Below, piece after piece: positions 33,933 through 44,700 of a stretch of DNA of 64,000 nt. How positions within the stretch are numbered: position 1 is the stretch's first letter; every line of letters starts with the position of its first letter. The notes below the pieces were generated by a model. It did no database searches. It had not been told where the DNA came from and worked only from the letters and a program-made list of their open reading frames with translations. The position numbers and the translations under genes are program-made. The stretch covers positions 1 to 64,000 of the forward strand of contig NZXG01000015.1 of assembly GCA_002701845.1 (NCBI GenBank). Reading direction: 5' to 3'. The DNA comes from Pseudomonadales bacterium. GTDB taxonomy: Bacteria; Pseudomonadota; Gammaproteobacteria; Pseudomonadales; Ketobacteraceae.

Positions 33933-35720
33933 TTAAAAGCTTGCCGACACATCCACCTGCAATGTATCGACGCTGAGATTGAAATCCTCTGAGTCACTGG
34001 GGTCTGCATCTATGGCATCCGCACTCAGCCACTTGGCAGAGACTACAGTGTTGTCGTAAATGCCGTACTGGAACTGCAGGATATAACCCTCGGCGTCGGT
34101 ACCACCCAGCAGAAAATCCGAATCTGCGAATGCGTCCAGCACCGCATCGCCTTCGAGATGTCGGTAGAGGAAAGACACCCGCCAGTCTCGAAGATAGGTC
34201 AGCGTCGAGGTCCCCGCCGCTATGCCGAACTCGTAACCCTGATCCCGGCTCGGCACGTCCACTCCTGGATACAAAGAATCAATATAGTCCTGGTCAAAAT
34301 CCAGATTTTTTACAAAGTCGGCGTGCAGGAATACATAGGTCGGAAAAAAATCCACCATAGTATATTTGACCGTGGCGTTTATCAGTTCGTAACCGGATGC
34401 CAGCCCCAATTTCACCGGATCATTGGGATGATTGATCTGAATCAATGAGTTCCCCAGTTGATAAAACTGCGATGCGGTGGCGTCCGTGGCGCCGGTACCC
34501 TCAAACGGATTGCGTCGCCCCTGAATCTGGTCGTACTTATAATAGGCCAGACCCATTTCCAGCTTATTGCGGTTAATAAAATCGTAGCTCGCGCCAATCT
34601 GGGCTGCGTAAAGGTATTTATCCTGATCGTTGATTTCAGAAATAAGATCCTGAGTGGCCTCCTGCAAGCCAGCTCTGGAACTGTGAATTTCCTGCAGCGG
34701 GAACAATCCTATAGTGATATAGGGGTCCCACTGACGCTGGTCATCAAATACCGATTCCTGCCGCAACCAATAGTGGGTCCCATACAAACCTTCAAAGGTC
34801 ATATCACTGTCGAATACCAGATCAGTGTGCAAGAATGGGTTCTTTACCCTGCCCCCGGCAAACACCCAGTTCTCTTCAAATGAGGTGAATTTGATATAGC
34901 CCAAGTCGAAGCTGGCATCCCATTTTTGCGAAAACCGACCCAGGGTCTGGTTCGCTGACACCGGATCGCCCTCGTCACCCGTGGTCAGGCGTACCCCCAG
35001 TTCTATACGCTCAGAAGGTTTTGCTTTTAGCAGCACCCTGAATCTACTACGGAAACGATGGCGATCGTCCTCTACATTATTGAAAACCAGTTCACCACTA
35101 TCATTGATGGCGTTGAGGTCAGGGTAACTGATTGCCGCATTGTCGTCGGGGAAATGATCCCATTGATACCGGATACGTCCATCGCCACTGATCTTTAAAC
35201 TATGCACCCATCCGGGCGCCTCTTCGATGCCCCAGCCATAAACTCGTGCTGTGCGCACCGCTTCATCCTTGACTTTTTGGACCACATCCACCTCCACCTG
35301 ATGCTTAATGGATTGCTCCAGATCCCGCCGGATGTAGTCGGGCAGATAGGGCACCCTGACTTTGGACGAGGAATCCGCTTTGGACTCAGCACCCTGCTGC
35401 GACGACATCGCCTGTTTTCGGCGCTCCTGTTTCTGCATCAGATCCTGGTAGGCCGACTCACTAATGGCGCCCGAATCCTTTAGTAACTGCAGCACATCCC
35501 CCGGGTTAATATCCGGCTGATTGGGATCCGGCTGGGAACGGCGCTGAATCCTGTCCACCAGCTCATCAGCCTGCTGTTCGCTGATTACTTTACTGTCCAC
35601 CAGCAGATTAAGCAGGTCAGTGCCTGTAATTTCGCTGGCCTGCACGGGTTGCAGAACAGATCCCAGCGCCAATGCCAGCAGTACGCGCCCTAGATTCACT
35701 AAAGGTCTTGCTATAGTCAT
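33933..35720 (-). CDS. Putative outer-membrane porin of the adhesin/TonB operon
   Basis: A 595-residue outer-membrane protein. After a signal peptide (about 1-28), residues 30-110 form two short helical repeats of the pattern D-L-L-N-L-L-V-D-S-K-V-I-S-E-Q-Q-A-D-E-L. A charged helical linker follows (about 125-160), then a beta barrel of about 16-18 strands ending L-S-V-D-T-L-Q-V-D-V-S-A-S-F with a terminal Phe. This matches the 'putative porin' family often encoded beside ExbB-DUF2341 and TonB. It may be the TonB-dependent partner or an exit pore. It lies 12 bases after tonB. Confidence 0.82.
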   Translation of the reverse strand: MTIARPLVNLGRVLLALALGSVLQPVQASEITGTDLLNLLVDSKVISEQQADELVDRIQRRSQPDPNQPDINPGDVLQLLKDSGAISESAYQDLMQKQERRKQAMSSQQGAESKADSSSKVRVPYLPDYIRRDLEQSIKHQVEVDVVQKVKDEAVRTARVYGWGIEEAPGWVHSLKISGDGRIRYQWDHFPDDNAAISYPDLNAINDSGELVFNNVEDDRHRFRSRFRVLLKAKPSERIELGVRLTTGDEGDPVSANQTLGRFSQKWDASFDLGYIKFTSFEENWVFAGGRVKNPFLHTDLVFDSDMTFEGLYGTHYWLRQESVFDDQRQWDPYITIGLFPLQEIHSSRAGLQEATQDLISEINDQDKYLYAAQIGASYDFINRNKLEMGLAYYKYDQIQGRRNPFEGTGATDATASQFYQLGNSLIQINHPNDPVKLGLASGYELINATVKYTMVDFFPTYVFLHADFVKNLDFDQDYIDSLYPGVDVPSRDQGYEFGIAAGTSTLTYLRDWRVSFLYRHLEGDAVLDAFADSDFLLGGTDAEGYILQFQYGIYDNTVVSAKWLSADAIDADPSDSEDFNLSVDTLQVDVSASF

Positions 35721-35732
35721 AATAGAAACTCT

Positions 35733-36368
35733 TTACAACACTGAACTGATGCGCAGTCTGAAGGTTTTGTCGCGTTCCTCAAATGGAACCGCACGATCCA
35801 GCCCGCCCATGTTAGCAAACAAATATTGCAGTCTTTCCCGGGCCCGATCGGAACCCTCTTCCAACTCAACGTCCACGGTTTCAAAGCCGCCGTCGGCTCC
35901 CAACCGGATACTGACAATGGCGACGTAATCCAGGTACTTCAATTCCTCGTCATTGAGGACGGCTTTATTAAGCTGATTCTTCAGATAGGCGCCGTAGCCA
36001 CCCCCGCTGAGCAAACCACGTCCACCTTTGCGTGCTGCCAGGCCGAAACTATCGCCACCGGCCACACCCTCCGCATCCAACCCCAGATTTTCACCGGGTG
36101 GCTGATCGGACGGTTGATCCGGTAATGGTTCCGGATCATCGGGAATCTCTTCTTCAATTTGTTCCTCTACCTCTTCTTCTATCTCTTCTTCAGGCGGCGG
36201 TTCCGGTGGTGGCGGCGGCGGTTTTACCACTGTCACCTGTTGAACCACTTTCTTCTTTTGGGCCGGATCCTCGAGACTGGAGATGAAATAAACACCTGCC
36301 GCGATAATTAACAGCAGCACCAGTACTCCGATTAATACTGGAATATATCTAACTGCCCGATTTGACAT
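35733..36368 (-). CDS. tonB: TonB-like energy transducer
   Basis: A 211-residue protein. One N-terminal transmembrane helix (about 9-31), then a Pro-rich P-P-P-P-P-P-E-P-P-P segment and a strongly acidic Glu/Asp-Pro linker (about 50-90), a Gly-rich part, and a C-terminal domain (about 120-211) with Y-V-A-I-V-S-I-R-L-G-A-D-G-G-F-E. The layout matches TonB, which carries the proton-motive force to the outer membrane. The acidic rather than Lys-Pro linker is unusual. It is encoded directly after exbD and before the porin. Confidence 0.85.
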   Translation of the reverse strand: MSNRAVRYIPVLIGVLVLLLIIAAGVYFISSLEDPAQKKKVVQQVTVVKPPPPPPEPPPEEEIEEEVEEQIEEEIPDDPEPLPDQPSDQPPGENLGLDAEGVAGGDSFGLAARKGGRGLLSGGGYGAYLKNQLNKAVLNDEELKYLDYVAIVSIRLGADGGFETVDVELEEGSDRARERLQYLFANMGGLDRAVPFEERDKTFRLRISSVL

Positions 36369-36406
36369 AAGCGTAAACTTGGGATGGATTCATCGTCGGC
36401 CCCGCA

Positions 36407-36811
36407 TTACTTGACCACCTTTTTGGTGACCAGGCCAAGCTGGTTAATCTCGAGGCGTCCCATAAGGTCCAGCACATCCACCACCTTTTGATATTGAATG
36501 GTGGCATCGGCTTTGATGATAACGGGCAGATCCGGAGTGACCGCTTTATACTGACGTAACAGCGATTCAAGTTCACCCAGGCTCACCGGATAGGTATCCA
36601 GATAAATGGTTCCATCTTCGGTGATGGTAACCGCTTTGGTTTTGGGCTCCGAAAGACTGGGCGCAGCGCTGGCCTTGGGCAGATTCACCTGGATGCCCTG
36701 CACTGTGGCCGTAGTCAGAATAATGAATATAATCAACAACACGTAAGACAAATCCAACATTGGTGTCACATTGACTTCGTCGTAAATTTTGCTTTCGTCC
36801 CGATATCGCAT
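36407..36811 (-). CDS. exbD: ExbD/TolR-family protein
   Basis: A 134-residue protein with a single N-terminal helix (about 18-38) containing the family's essential Asp in V-N-V-T-P-M-L-D-L-S-Y-V-L-L, and a periplasmic domain (about 45-130) with V-N-L-P-K-A and L-P-V-I-I-K-A-D. Together with ExbB it conducts protons and powers TonB. ATG 36811 was chosen; the TTG upstream would overlap exbB. It begins 5 bases after the exbB stop. Confidence 0.93.
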   Translation of the reverse strand: MRYRDESKIYDEVNVTPMLDLSYVLLIIFIILTTATVQGIQVNLPKASAAPSLSEPKTKAVTITEDGTIYLDTYPVSLGELESLLRQYKAVTPDLPVIIKADATIQYQKVVDVLDLMGRLEINQLGLVTKKVVK

Positions 36812-36816
36812 TTGGT

Positions 36817-38622
36817 TTACTCGCAATAGTGCTCGGCCAGCTTGGTCACCAGCTCATCGGTGAACATATGCATATCCGCGACCATCTCCTTGATTCGGGT
36901 GGCGAGCCAGTTGTAGCCGAACAACGCCGGGATGGCCACCACCAGGCCGGCCACTGTGGTCAACAGGGCCGCCGCCACCCCCGGCGCAATGGCGGCCACG
37001 TTGACATCGCCGGTGGAAGCAATGGCCGCGAAAGTGATCATGACCCCCAGTACGGTCCCCAACAATCCCAGGAAAGGCCCGCCGGACACGGCGATGGTGA
37101 GCAAAACCATATTGCTGTTGAGAGACTGGATTTCTCTAACCACATAAGCTTCCAGGGCGGAGCGTATGGAATTGAAGGAGGCATCCGACAATACACCACC
37201 GGATTTGCGTTTGTCACTGAGACGATGCTTGGTTTCAGAAATACCACGGTGGTAAATATGATAAAGAGGCGAAGATTGAAAATGATCGTGCTTGCCAAAC
37301 AATGATGCGGCCTGGGACTCGCTGGCCACATCGGCTGAGTCGTCATCATCACGATCCAGGGCTGCTATGTGCATGGCATCCAGTTTGCGGTATTCCGCCA
37401 TGAACGCATTGTTGTCTTTCTTCACCCGATTGATGAAAAATGCTTTGAATACCATAACGCCCCAACTGATCACCGCCATAATGGTCAACAGCACAATGAC
37501 GGTCCAGCCTTCGGTACCCGTGCTTTGGAAAATGGTTACGAAATAGGACTCTCCGCCAGCACTGCCCAGCTGTTCACCCTGACCGGCGGTAACAATGGTA
37601 CTCATCATGCCCTGGGACTGGGAGCGGAATCTCAATTCCCCCTGGGATCGAGCATTCCGTTCAATTATTAGTTCATCCAGGTCAGCCGACAAATACTGCT
37701 CTGCAGCCGGATCACCCCCCAGCGTCAGATCGCCGGCAAAAGCGGGGAAGCCTGCAATGGATTCCTGGACAACGGATTCGCCATTAACCAGCAACGCGAT
37801 GGAATCCGCAGCCACCACCAGCGCCAGGTTATGCCACTGGTCCGGAGCCAAAGCGTTAGTGGCTCTAACTTCAGTCTGCTCGCCGCCGGTGCCCCACGTC
37901 AGGGTGGGAATTCCCTGGGCCAGGGAAACCGCCAGAGCGCTGTTGCCATCCCCCTGGTTCAGGACACCGTGGTCCTGCGCTGCGGCCGTGGGCTTAATCC
38001 AGAAACTCAGGGTGTAACCGGTGGCAGGGTCCAGGGTCAGGGCCTGGCTTTGCGGTATCACCATTACCCCGGAGCCCGCAAAGCGGGCGCCGCCAGCTAT
38101 CAGCGAGGACTCAGTAAATTCTGCGGTAAACTCGGCCACTGGTGTTTGATAGGCCGTCTGATCCACCGGAGCCGGGTTGGCGGCGTCGAAGTGAAACACA
38201 GCCATAGTATCTGCACCATAGGTTCCTGCGGCATCCTGGCCACCCATGGACTCACTGTTGCCATAGTACATCCAGATTTTTTTGGGGCCCATGGCCTGGG
38301 CAATCTGTACCGGCAGGTTAACCCAGATAAACGCAAGCTGGTTTAACAGATCGAAGGATTCAACATGAAATTTCAGGGGCGTTTTGTCATCCGAACCTAT
38401 AAACCTCAGATCGCTTAAATCCTCCTTCACCAGGAAAAAATCTTCAAAATTTCCTGAATGCAGTCGGATCAACACGGGTACTGACACCGTCTCAGCATCC
38501 ACATCGGCCAAGGCGCTGGTATCAACTGTGTAGCCCACCCGATAAGACCAGTCCTCGTTCCACCAGGCAGATGCAAGACCGGGTAGCATGGATAAAAACA
38601 TTATCAGCAATGCCGAGCGCAT
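36817..38622 (-). CDS. exbB: ExbB/MotA/TolQ proton channel fused to DUF2341 and LamG-like ectodomain
   Basis: A 601-residue fusion. Signal peptide 1-19, DUF2341 about 45-125 (F-F-L-V...F-I-W-V-N-L-P-V; I-W-M-Y-Y-G-N), a concanavalin/LamG-like domain about 145-330 (G-Y-T-L-S-F-W-I-K-P; W-H-N-L-A-L-V), a helix at 373-393, and the ExbB channel domain about 400-600 with helices near 505-535 and 545-570 (G-P-F-L-G-L-L-G-T-V-L-G-V-M). Ordinary ExbB is about 240 residues with no ectodomain. The large periplasmic lectin-like part probably senses or holds a ligand or surface partner. It lies 88 bases after tpsA. Confidence 0.92.
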   Translation of the reverse strand: MRSALLIMFLSMLPGLASAWWNEDWSYRVGYTVDTSALADVDAETVSVPVLIRLHSGNFEDFFLVKEDLSDLRFIGSDDKTPLKFHVESFDLLNQLAFIWVNLPVQIAQAMGPKKIWMYYGNSESMGGQDAAGTYGADTMAVFHFDAANPAPVDQTAYQTPVAEFTAEFTESSLIAGGARFAGSGVMVIPQSQALTLDPATGYTLSFWIKPTAAAQDHGVLNQGDGNSALAVSLAQGIPTLTWGTGGEQTEVRATNALAPDQWHNLALVVAADSIALLVNGESVVQESIAGFPAFAGDLTLGGDPAAEQYLSADLDELIIERNARSQGELRFRSQSQGMMSTIVTAGQGEQLGSAGGESYFVTIFQSTGTEGWTVIVLLTIMAVISWGVMVFKAFFINRVKKDNNAFMAEYRKLDAMHIAALDRDDDDSADVASESQAASLFGKHDHFQSSPLYHIYHRGISETKHRLSDKRKSGGVLSDASFNSIRSALEAYVVREIQSLNSNMVLLTIAVSGGPFLGLLGTVLGVMITFAAIASTGDVNVAAIAPGVAAALLTTVAGLVVAIPALFGYNWLATRIKEMVADMHMFTDELVTKLAEHYCE

Positions 38623-38710
38623 AGTTCCCCCTAATTATTCAGGCGCCCAAGTAAATCAGAAACGTATAACAGATTAGTGACAAACAGGTTGCACCATCTC
38701 GGCACGGCTT

Positions 38711-41700
38711 CTAGAGCAACTCAATGGTTACAAATGCCGTACTGCGCTGGGCGCGGTCACTGGCAGCCTTTTCAGCGCTTTCCTGTATCGATGATGTGGC
38801 TGCATCCACCGCTGCCCCCAACCCGCCAATATCCGAACCGATGGAGGTGGTGGTGGGAACCCCGGTGGATATGCCTCCCACGCTGATATTGTCAGCCCCA
38901 CTGACTTTCGCCGCACCCAGGAACAGGTCACCGGCGGATTGAATACCTGCTTCGCCGGCGTCAACAATGCCGAGCGGCGTGGCCAGTGAAATGGAACCCA
39001 CACCTTCGGCAATGGTGAAATAACGCTGGCTTGGTGTCAGTTGCGCCGTAGTGGAAACTGAGCTTGCGCGGGTCTGAATGCCGCTACCCGTGGTCGTCGG
39101 TGGCACGATGAAAGTGATAGCGCCGGTGTCAGGGTTGACGTCAAAGCGTGTGGGCGGGGTGGCCACCGCGGTCTTGGCACCGCGACCCGCATCGATATCA
39201 CCAAACGCGGACCACAGGTTAATGCTGCCGCCGGCGGCGGGTATGGTGCGGGATTCATTGACATTAAAGGCATTGGCAACGATCGAGCCGATATCCCCCC
39301 TGGCGAGGGTGAAAATACCCAGCTCACTGCTGGTTTTACCCAAGCCCAAAGATTCCACCAGGGACGCGGAGACTCCAACGTCAGCGCTGCCAGCCGGGGT
39401 GAACAGGCTGATATCCCCGCTGGCCTGGGTTTGAATGGTGGAAAATCTTAAATCAATATCACCCCCACCCTGGACCAGAGAATTGATAGCAAAGTCCAGA
39501 CCGGAATCCGCTTCCCAGAAGCCGAGGACCTGGTTCAATGAACTGGCCTGTGCCGAACCCGGACCGCCCAGATTCGAATTATCCAGTTCCTCAACGCCAT
39601 CCAACAAGGCGGCAATCTGATCCCCGCTCAAACCCGCGAAACTGACACCACTTACCTGCTGCAGGGTGGCATCCAGTTGTGACCTGTCCAACTGACCACT
39701 GGCGAAGTCACCCAGTGCCCGCTGCAGCCGCGCCAGCCCGGCAGTGTTACTCTGTTTGAGCTGGATCAAAGCCGCTTTTAAAGCCATGCCTCGTAGAGCG
39801 AAGTCATAATCGCTGCCGAACAACAGTCTTTGCGCCACATAGCCCCGTTCAAAATTGAACACCGCGCTACCGGCGTCCGAACCTTCGGCGGCGCTGGCCT
39901 CGTTATGAGCCAACATGACCAATTCAGCCACCAGCAGCTGGCGCGCCGCATCCAGGTTTTCCAGCGCCGCCAGTGCCAGGCTGACCTGTTCACTGGCCGG
40001 CAGGCGGGAAAGCTGTTCCAGCGAACTGATATTGTCACTGGCACTTATCAGATCCGGCGCCCGACTCTCGCTCTGCAACCCGTCCAGGGACAAGAAACCG
40101 CCGCTGGCGGCAAGGTATTCCTGAAACAGGCGGGTGCGCTCGGCGCCTGCCTGCAGCCCGGCTGCCCCCACTTCGGGAATGCTGAACAGGGTGCCGGCAC
40201 CGGGCACCACGGTATCCGGACTGACCAACCCGCTCTGCGCCACCAGCTTCACCGCCAACCGCTGTTGCAAACTGGTATCCAACGCCAGGAAATCAGCCCT
40301 GGCACCGGCGGCACTGGTAACACTGGTACCGGTGGCGCTGGAGATGAAGCCGGTCAGAGTGTCATAAATATCCTCGCTGTCAGAGGCCCCGGCACCCCGC
40401 TCCAGAACCGCCAACGCCAAATCGATAAACGTGGCCTGGTCAATCTCCTGATCGGAGAAATAACGGCGGAACAGTGGTGATTGGCTGTTGCGTTCCATGG
40501 CGGTCCCTGCCAACAGCCCATAGTCACCCGAGGTGGAATATATGGTGTTATCAACCCCGGCATATAAATGTACGCTGGCGCCCCCGGGCCCCAACACACG
40601 ATTATCGGCATTGCCGATGGAGCGAATCCCTCTCGATGCCCCCAGATCAATATCGCCTCCGGTCTGTAGCAGAAGATCCCCCGGACCCGCCACCTGCACT
40701 GTCTGCAAACCGGTACCGGTCCCGTCACTGCGCAGGATATAGCGGAAATCATTGTTAGCAACGATAGAACTGAGATCGTTGGCGCTGGAATGTTGCAACA
40801 GAAAAGTGGTATTGACGATGTCTTTGCCGGCAAAGACCGACACCGCATGGGGCAACTGATAAGTCAGGATAGAGCCTTGCTTGCCAATATCCCCGGTGAG
40901 CGCCACCAGCTGACTGCCAATACCCTGGGGCCGCTGCACCAGATCCGCACTGTGATTGAGTGTGGTATTGCCACTGAGGAAACCATGGGGAAATAACAGC
41001 CCCGCCACCTGGTCGGCGGTGTTCAGATTAGTGGCGGTCTGTTCCAGTGAGGGCAGTTCGGAACTGGCGAAATCCGGAATATACACTATCAGATTCTGGT
41101 CGCCGCTAAGGATGGAACCGGCGGCCATAATTCGCAGCCTTGAGTCCGTCGCAGGAAACAGAGTCAGGGCATTTTCGTCAATGTTGAATTGACTGCCGGA
41201 CACTTCCAGCTGCGCGGCCCGACTGTCCAGTACTACATCCGCGGCCAGGGATTCCAGGGTCACATTAGCCGGTAACATATAGTTGGCAGCCAGCATCGAG
41301 CGGAACCCCGTGCTCCCCACCCCACTGAAATACTGACTGAATGCGCCACCCCATTCCAGATCGCCTTTCAGTCGCACCTCATCAGCCACACTGCGCAAAT
41401 GCAGCCGCGTGCTATCGTAGCCGGAAAAATATTTGCCCCCGAAATCGCTGTTAATCGCTTGAGCACCCAGAAAAGGCGCTGCAAAACGGGAGGTATCATA
41501 GGGAGCAATGGAGGAATTCACCATGCCTTCCAGAACCATTCGCCCGATGGCCGTCAGTTCCACCTGTGATGAGGCGGCGGAAACCATAGCGGCCGCTCCG
41601 TTTTCGTCGGCCTCGGCGATGGCGCCGCGGGCAAGCACACTCACGCTGGTACCGTCATTATGAAATGATGATCCCAGAATATCACCGCCGGCACTCACAT

Positions 41701-44700
41701 TGATCACGCCACCGGCAATGCGCTTTAGATTCTCCCCCTGATTGTTAACAGCATCGCTGTACCAGATAGCCGAATCCGGGGTGGCGAAACCCGTGGTAAG
41801 AATATCCCCGGCCGCATCGACATGCAGATTGCCACCACCGGATGACAGCACGCCGTGGTCAATGTCCGCGATGGAGGTATACCAGGTGGTGATATTGCTG
41901 TAGTCAATACCGAACACATCCGCGTTGGCATTGGTGGCATAGCGAACGACGTAGTCCGCGACGGACGAGCGGCCGCTGTTACCCTCGATATCCCCCTGCA
42001 CCCGCAGGTTTACATCACCGGCAGCAACCCCGAAACCACCGAAGTTACCGTAGATTAGCCACAGGGAAGGGTCAGAGCCCGGGTCAAAACCGGAATAAAA
42101 AGCTTTGTCGCCCCAAGCGGGAAAACCCGCCTGGTCCAGCGCCTGGCTGCGGCCCAGGGTGGCAACGTAGGCTCCCTCGTTGAGGGTCAAATCCCCGGCC
42201 GCCGCAAGCTGGAGGTCACCGGTACCGGTGCGCAGAAACGCATCGCGCTCCAGGGTCAGGCGGGCATCATTAAAAGGATCCACCACGGCACTGGCGCTGT
42301 CCGTGAACGCCCCGGCAGTCAGACTGATGTCCGCGGAATCGGTGCCACTGAGAACGGGTGTGCCGGGACCACTGCTATTGATACTGTCCCCATAACTGAA
42401 TGTATAATCGCCACTGGAGGCATCGAATACGGAAACCAGCTTGCGTATTCCATCACTGATACCCCCGGCCACCTGCATCTGCCCACCGGAACGTAAAACC
42501 AGTTGCCCAGGGCGGCCATCGGTGCCCTTAAAACCAAACAGGTCCAGTGGTTGCCCAACCGCGCCCACTGTCAGATCCCCGCCACTGAAGAGGTCCAACC
42601 GTGGTCTGACGGAAACCGGTAGCGGACCTGCATCAAGCAGAGAAATATAGTCTGAAGCCAGCGCCTGTTCAGCGGCCAGCATGCTGGCATCCAGGTACTG
42701 ATCGATATCATTGGCGGTCACCCGGCTGGCTTCCACTTCGGTGGACAAAAACAGGCTGAGCCCTTCACCGCCGCCATTGTCCAACCGGTCAGTGGCATCA
42801 ATGCGCACTCGTTGGTTAACATCGGTGGCCAAAGCCGCCGGTAGGATGAGGTCTAAACCATGGGACAGATCCAGGGTGGCGCTGGCGGCCAGATCCACCA
42901 GACCATTGCCGCCCTGAAGTACCAGGGCCTGCTGGTGATTGTCGGCGGAGTCCACCCGGAGGATGGCGTTGCCGCCCACGCTGACCCCTTGCTCGCCAAA
43001 CAGAATCAGGTCCCGGGTGGCAGCCCCTGCCACCAACTCCGAGTCCACCGCCAGCCCCCCACGCACGCTGTACAGGGCCAGATTATCCGCCACCAGATCC
43101 TGACCCTCGGCGAGCCTCAGCTGGGCGCCGGGTTGCGTAAGGTACCAAGCGAGGACACCGTCGGCGCCCTGCGCATTCAGGCTCACCAGAGCATTCAGCG
43201 TGGCAATATTCTGGTCGCCAGTGCCGAGCTCCCCGGCAACCACTGTGAGGTCAATCCCCCCCTGCCCCAACTCCCGGGTTCGCTCGGATTGCAGCGTCAG
43301 GGTACCACCGGCAAGCAACGTCATGGCGCCAGCGTCAGCGGGCACAACGGCAGTACCGAACTCGAATATGTCGGCATCGGCTATGGTCAGATCTTCGCTG
43401 GCGGAGAGACGCAGTACACCCGCAGGTCCATACAGGGTTTCCTGGGGAAATTCCTGGCTGAATGCCGACAGATCCAACACTGTATCAGAACCGAGCTGGA
43501 GGCTGCCGGCGCTGGCCGCAAGCTGGGTCATGCCGCTGCGGTTGCTCACCATTGTGTTGAACTGGACACCGCTGCCTTCAAACGCAAAACGGTTGGCGGG
43601 ACGCAGCCGCTGCAACCACAGATCGTCGATTGCAGCGCCCTGCTGTTGATCAACGCTGAGCTGCCCCGGTGTGGTAACCTGAATTTCTGAATTGGCTGTG
43701 AGTGAGCCGATCAGTGGCGTCTCCAACGTGAAGCCGCCCGCGCTGCCGCCACCCTGCAATGCCAGATCACCACTGAGAGTCAGCACGTCACTGGCCTGTA
43801 ACAGGACATCCTGCGCTCCCAGGGTGAAGCCGGAATTGCCTCCTTTCGCGCCGCCAATGCCCACCACCGCAGACCTTAGCTGCAGTGTGGAGTTCGCTGC
43901 CGGCGCGGAGGCCACAGCGCCGTCGCCGCGACTTCGCAATTGCAGCGTCTCTGCACTGGCCAGTTTCACCGTAACGCCCTCGGCCACCGCCAGCCCTCGG
44001 CCGGCAAACAGGCTGGTGTTATTGCTGATATCAAGATCACTGGCAAAAGTGATGACTTCATCGCTGTACAATTCCAGCTCAGCAGCACCGGCAATGACTC
44101 CGCTCGCCAGGGAAACGTTATCGGTATCCGAGTCCCCAATCACCAAGCCATCCGCCAGAATCTGCAGGCGGGCATCGGTGGCATCCAGGGCTCCGGTTTG
44201 AATGGCGTTCTCCGCTCCGGCACCGGCTGCCACCGAACCGTAAGCGATACCCAGGGTGCCTGTTGCGGCCAGGGAACTGCCCTCGGCGAAGCCCACCTTA
44301 CCCTGCAGATCACCGATATCGTCAATCTGCAAGCCACTGCCCCCGGCGTTGGAAGCCAGCGCGGCCACGCCAATACCAGCGAGGTTCCACTGATTTCCCC
44401 GTACCTGGGTTTCACCGGATGCCACTACCTGTGAATCTGGTGCAAGTTGAATGGCATCGCGGGCAACCACCATCAGCTCATTGACAGTAAAGGACTCTGC
44501 AAGCTCAACCTCGGAACTGACCGCATTGGTATCGGCAATACCCCAGGCCCCGTCCTGCCATTGCCGGTTTGCCCCCAGTAAGATTGAAGATACTGAGCTA
44601 TCTGAAAACAGAGATCCGTCAATGAACAGCCCGGTAGCGGACTCACTGCCTCCAACATGAATGGGCCCCGAGGAAGTAATATCCAGGTAGGAACCGACGG

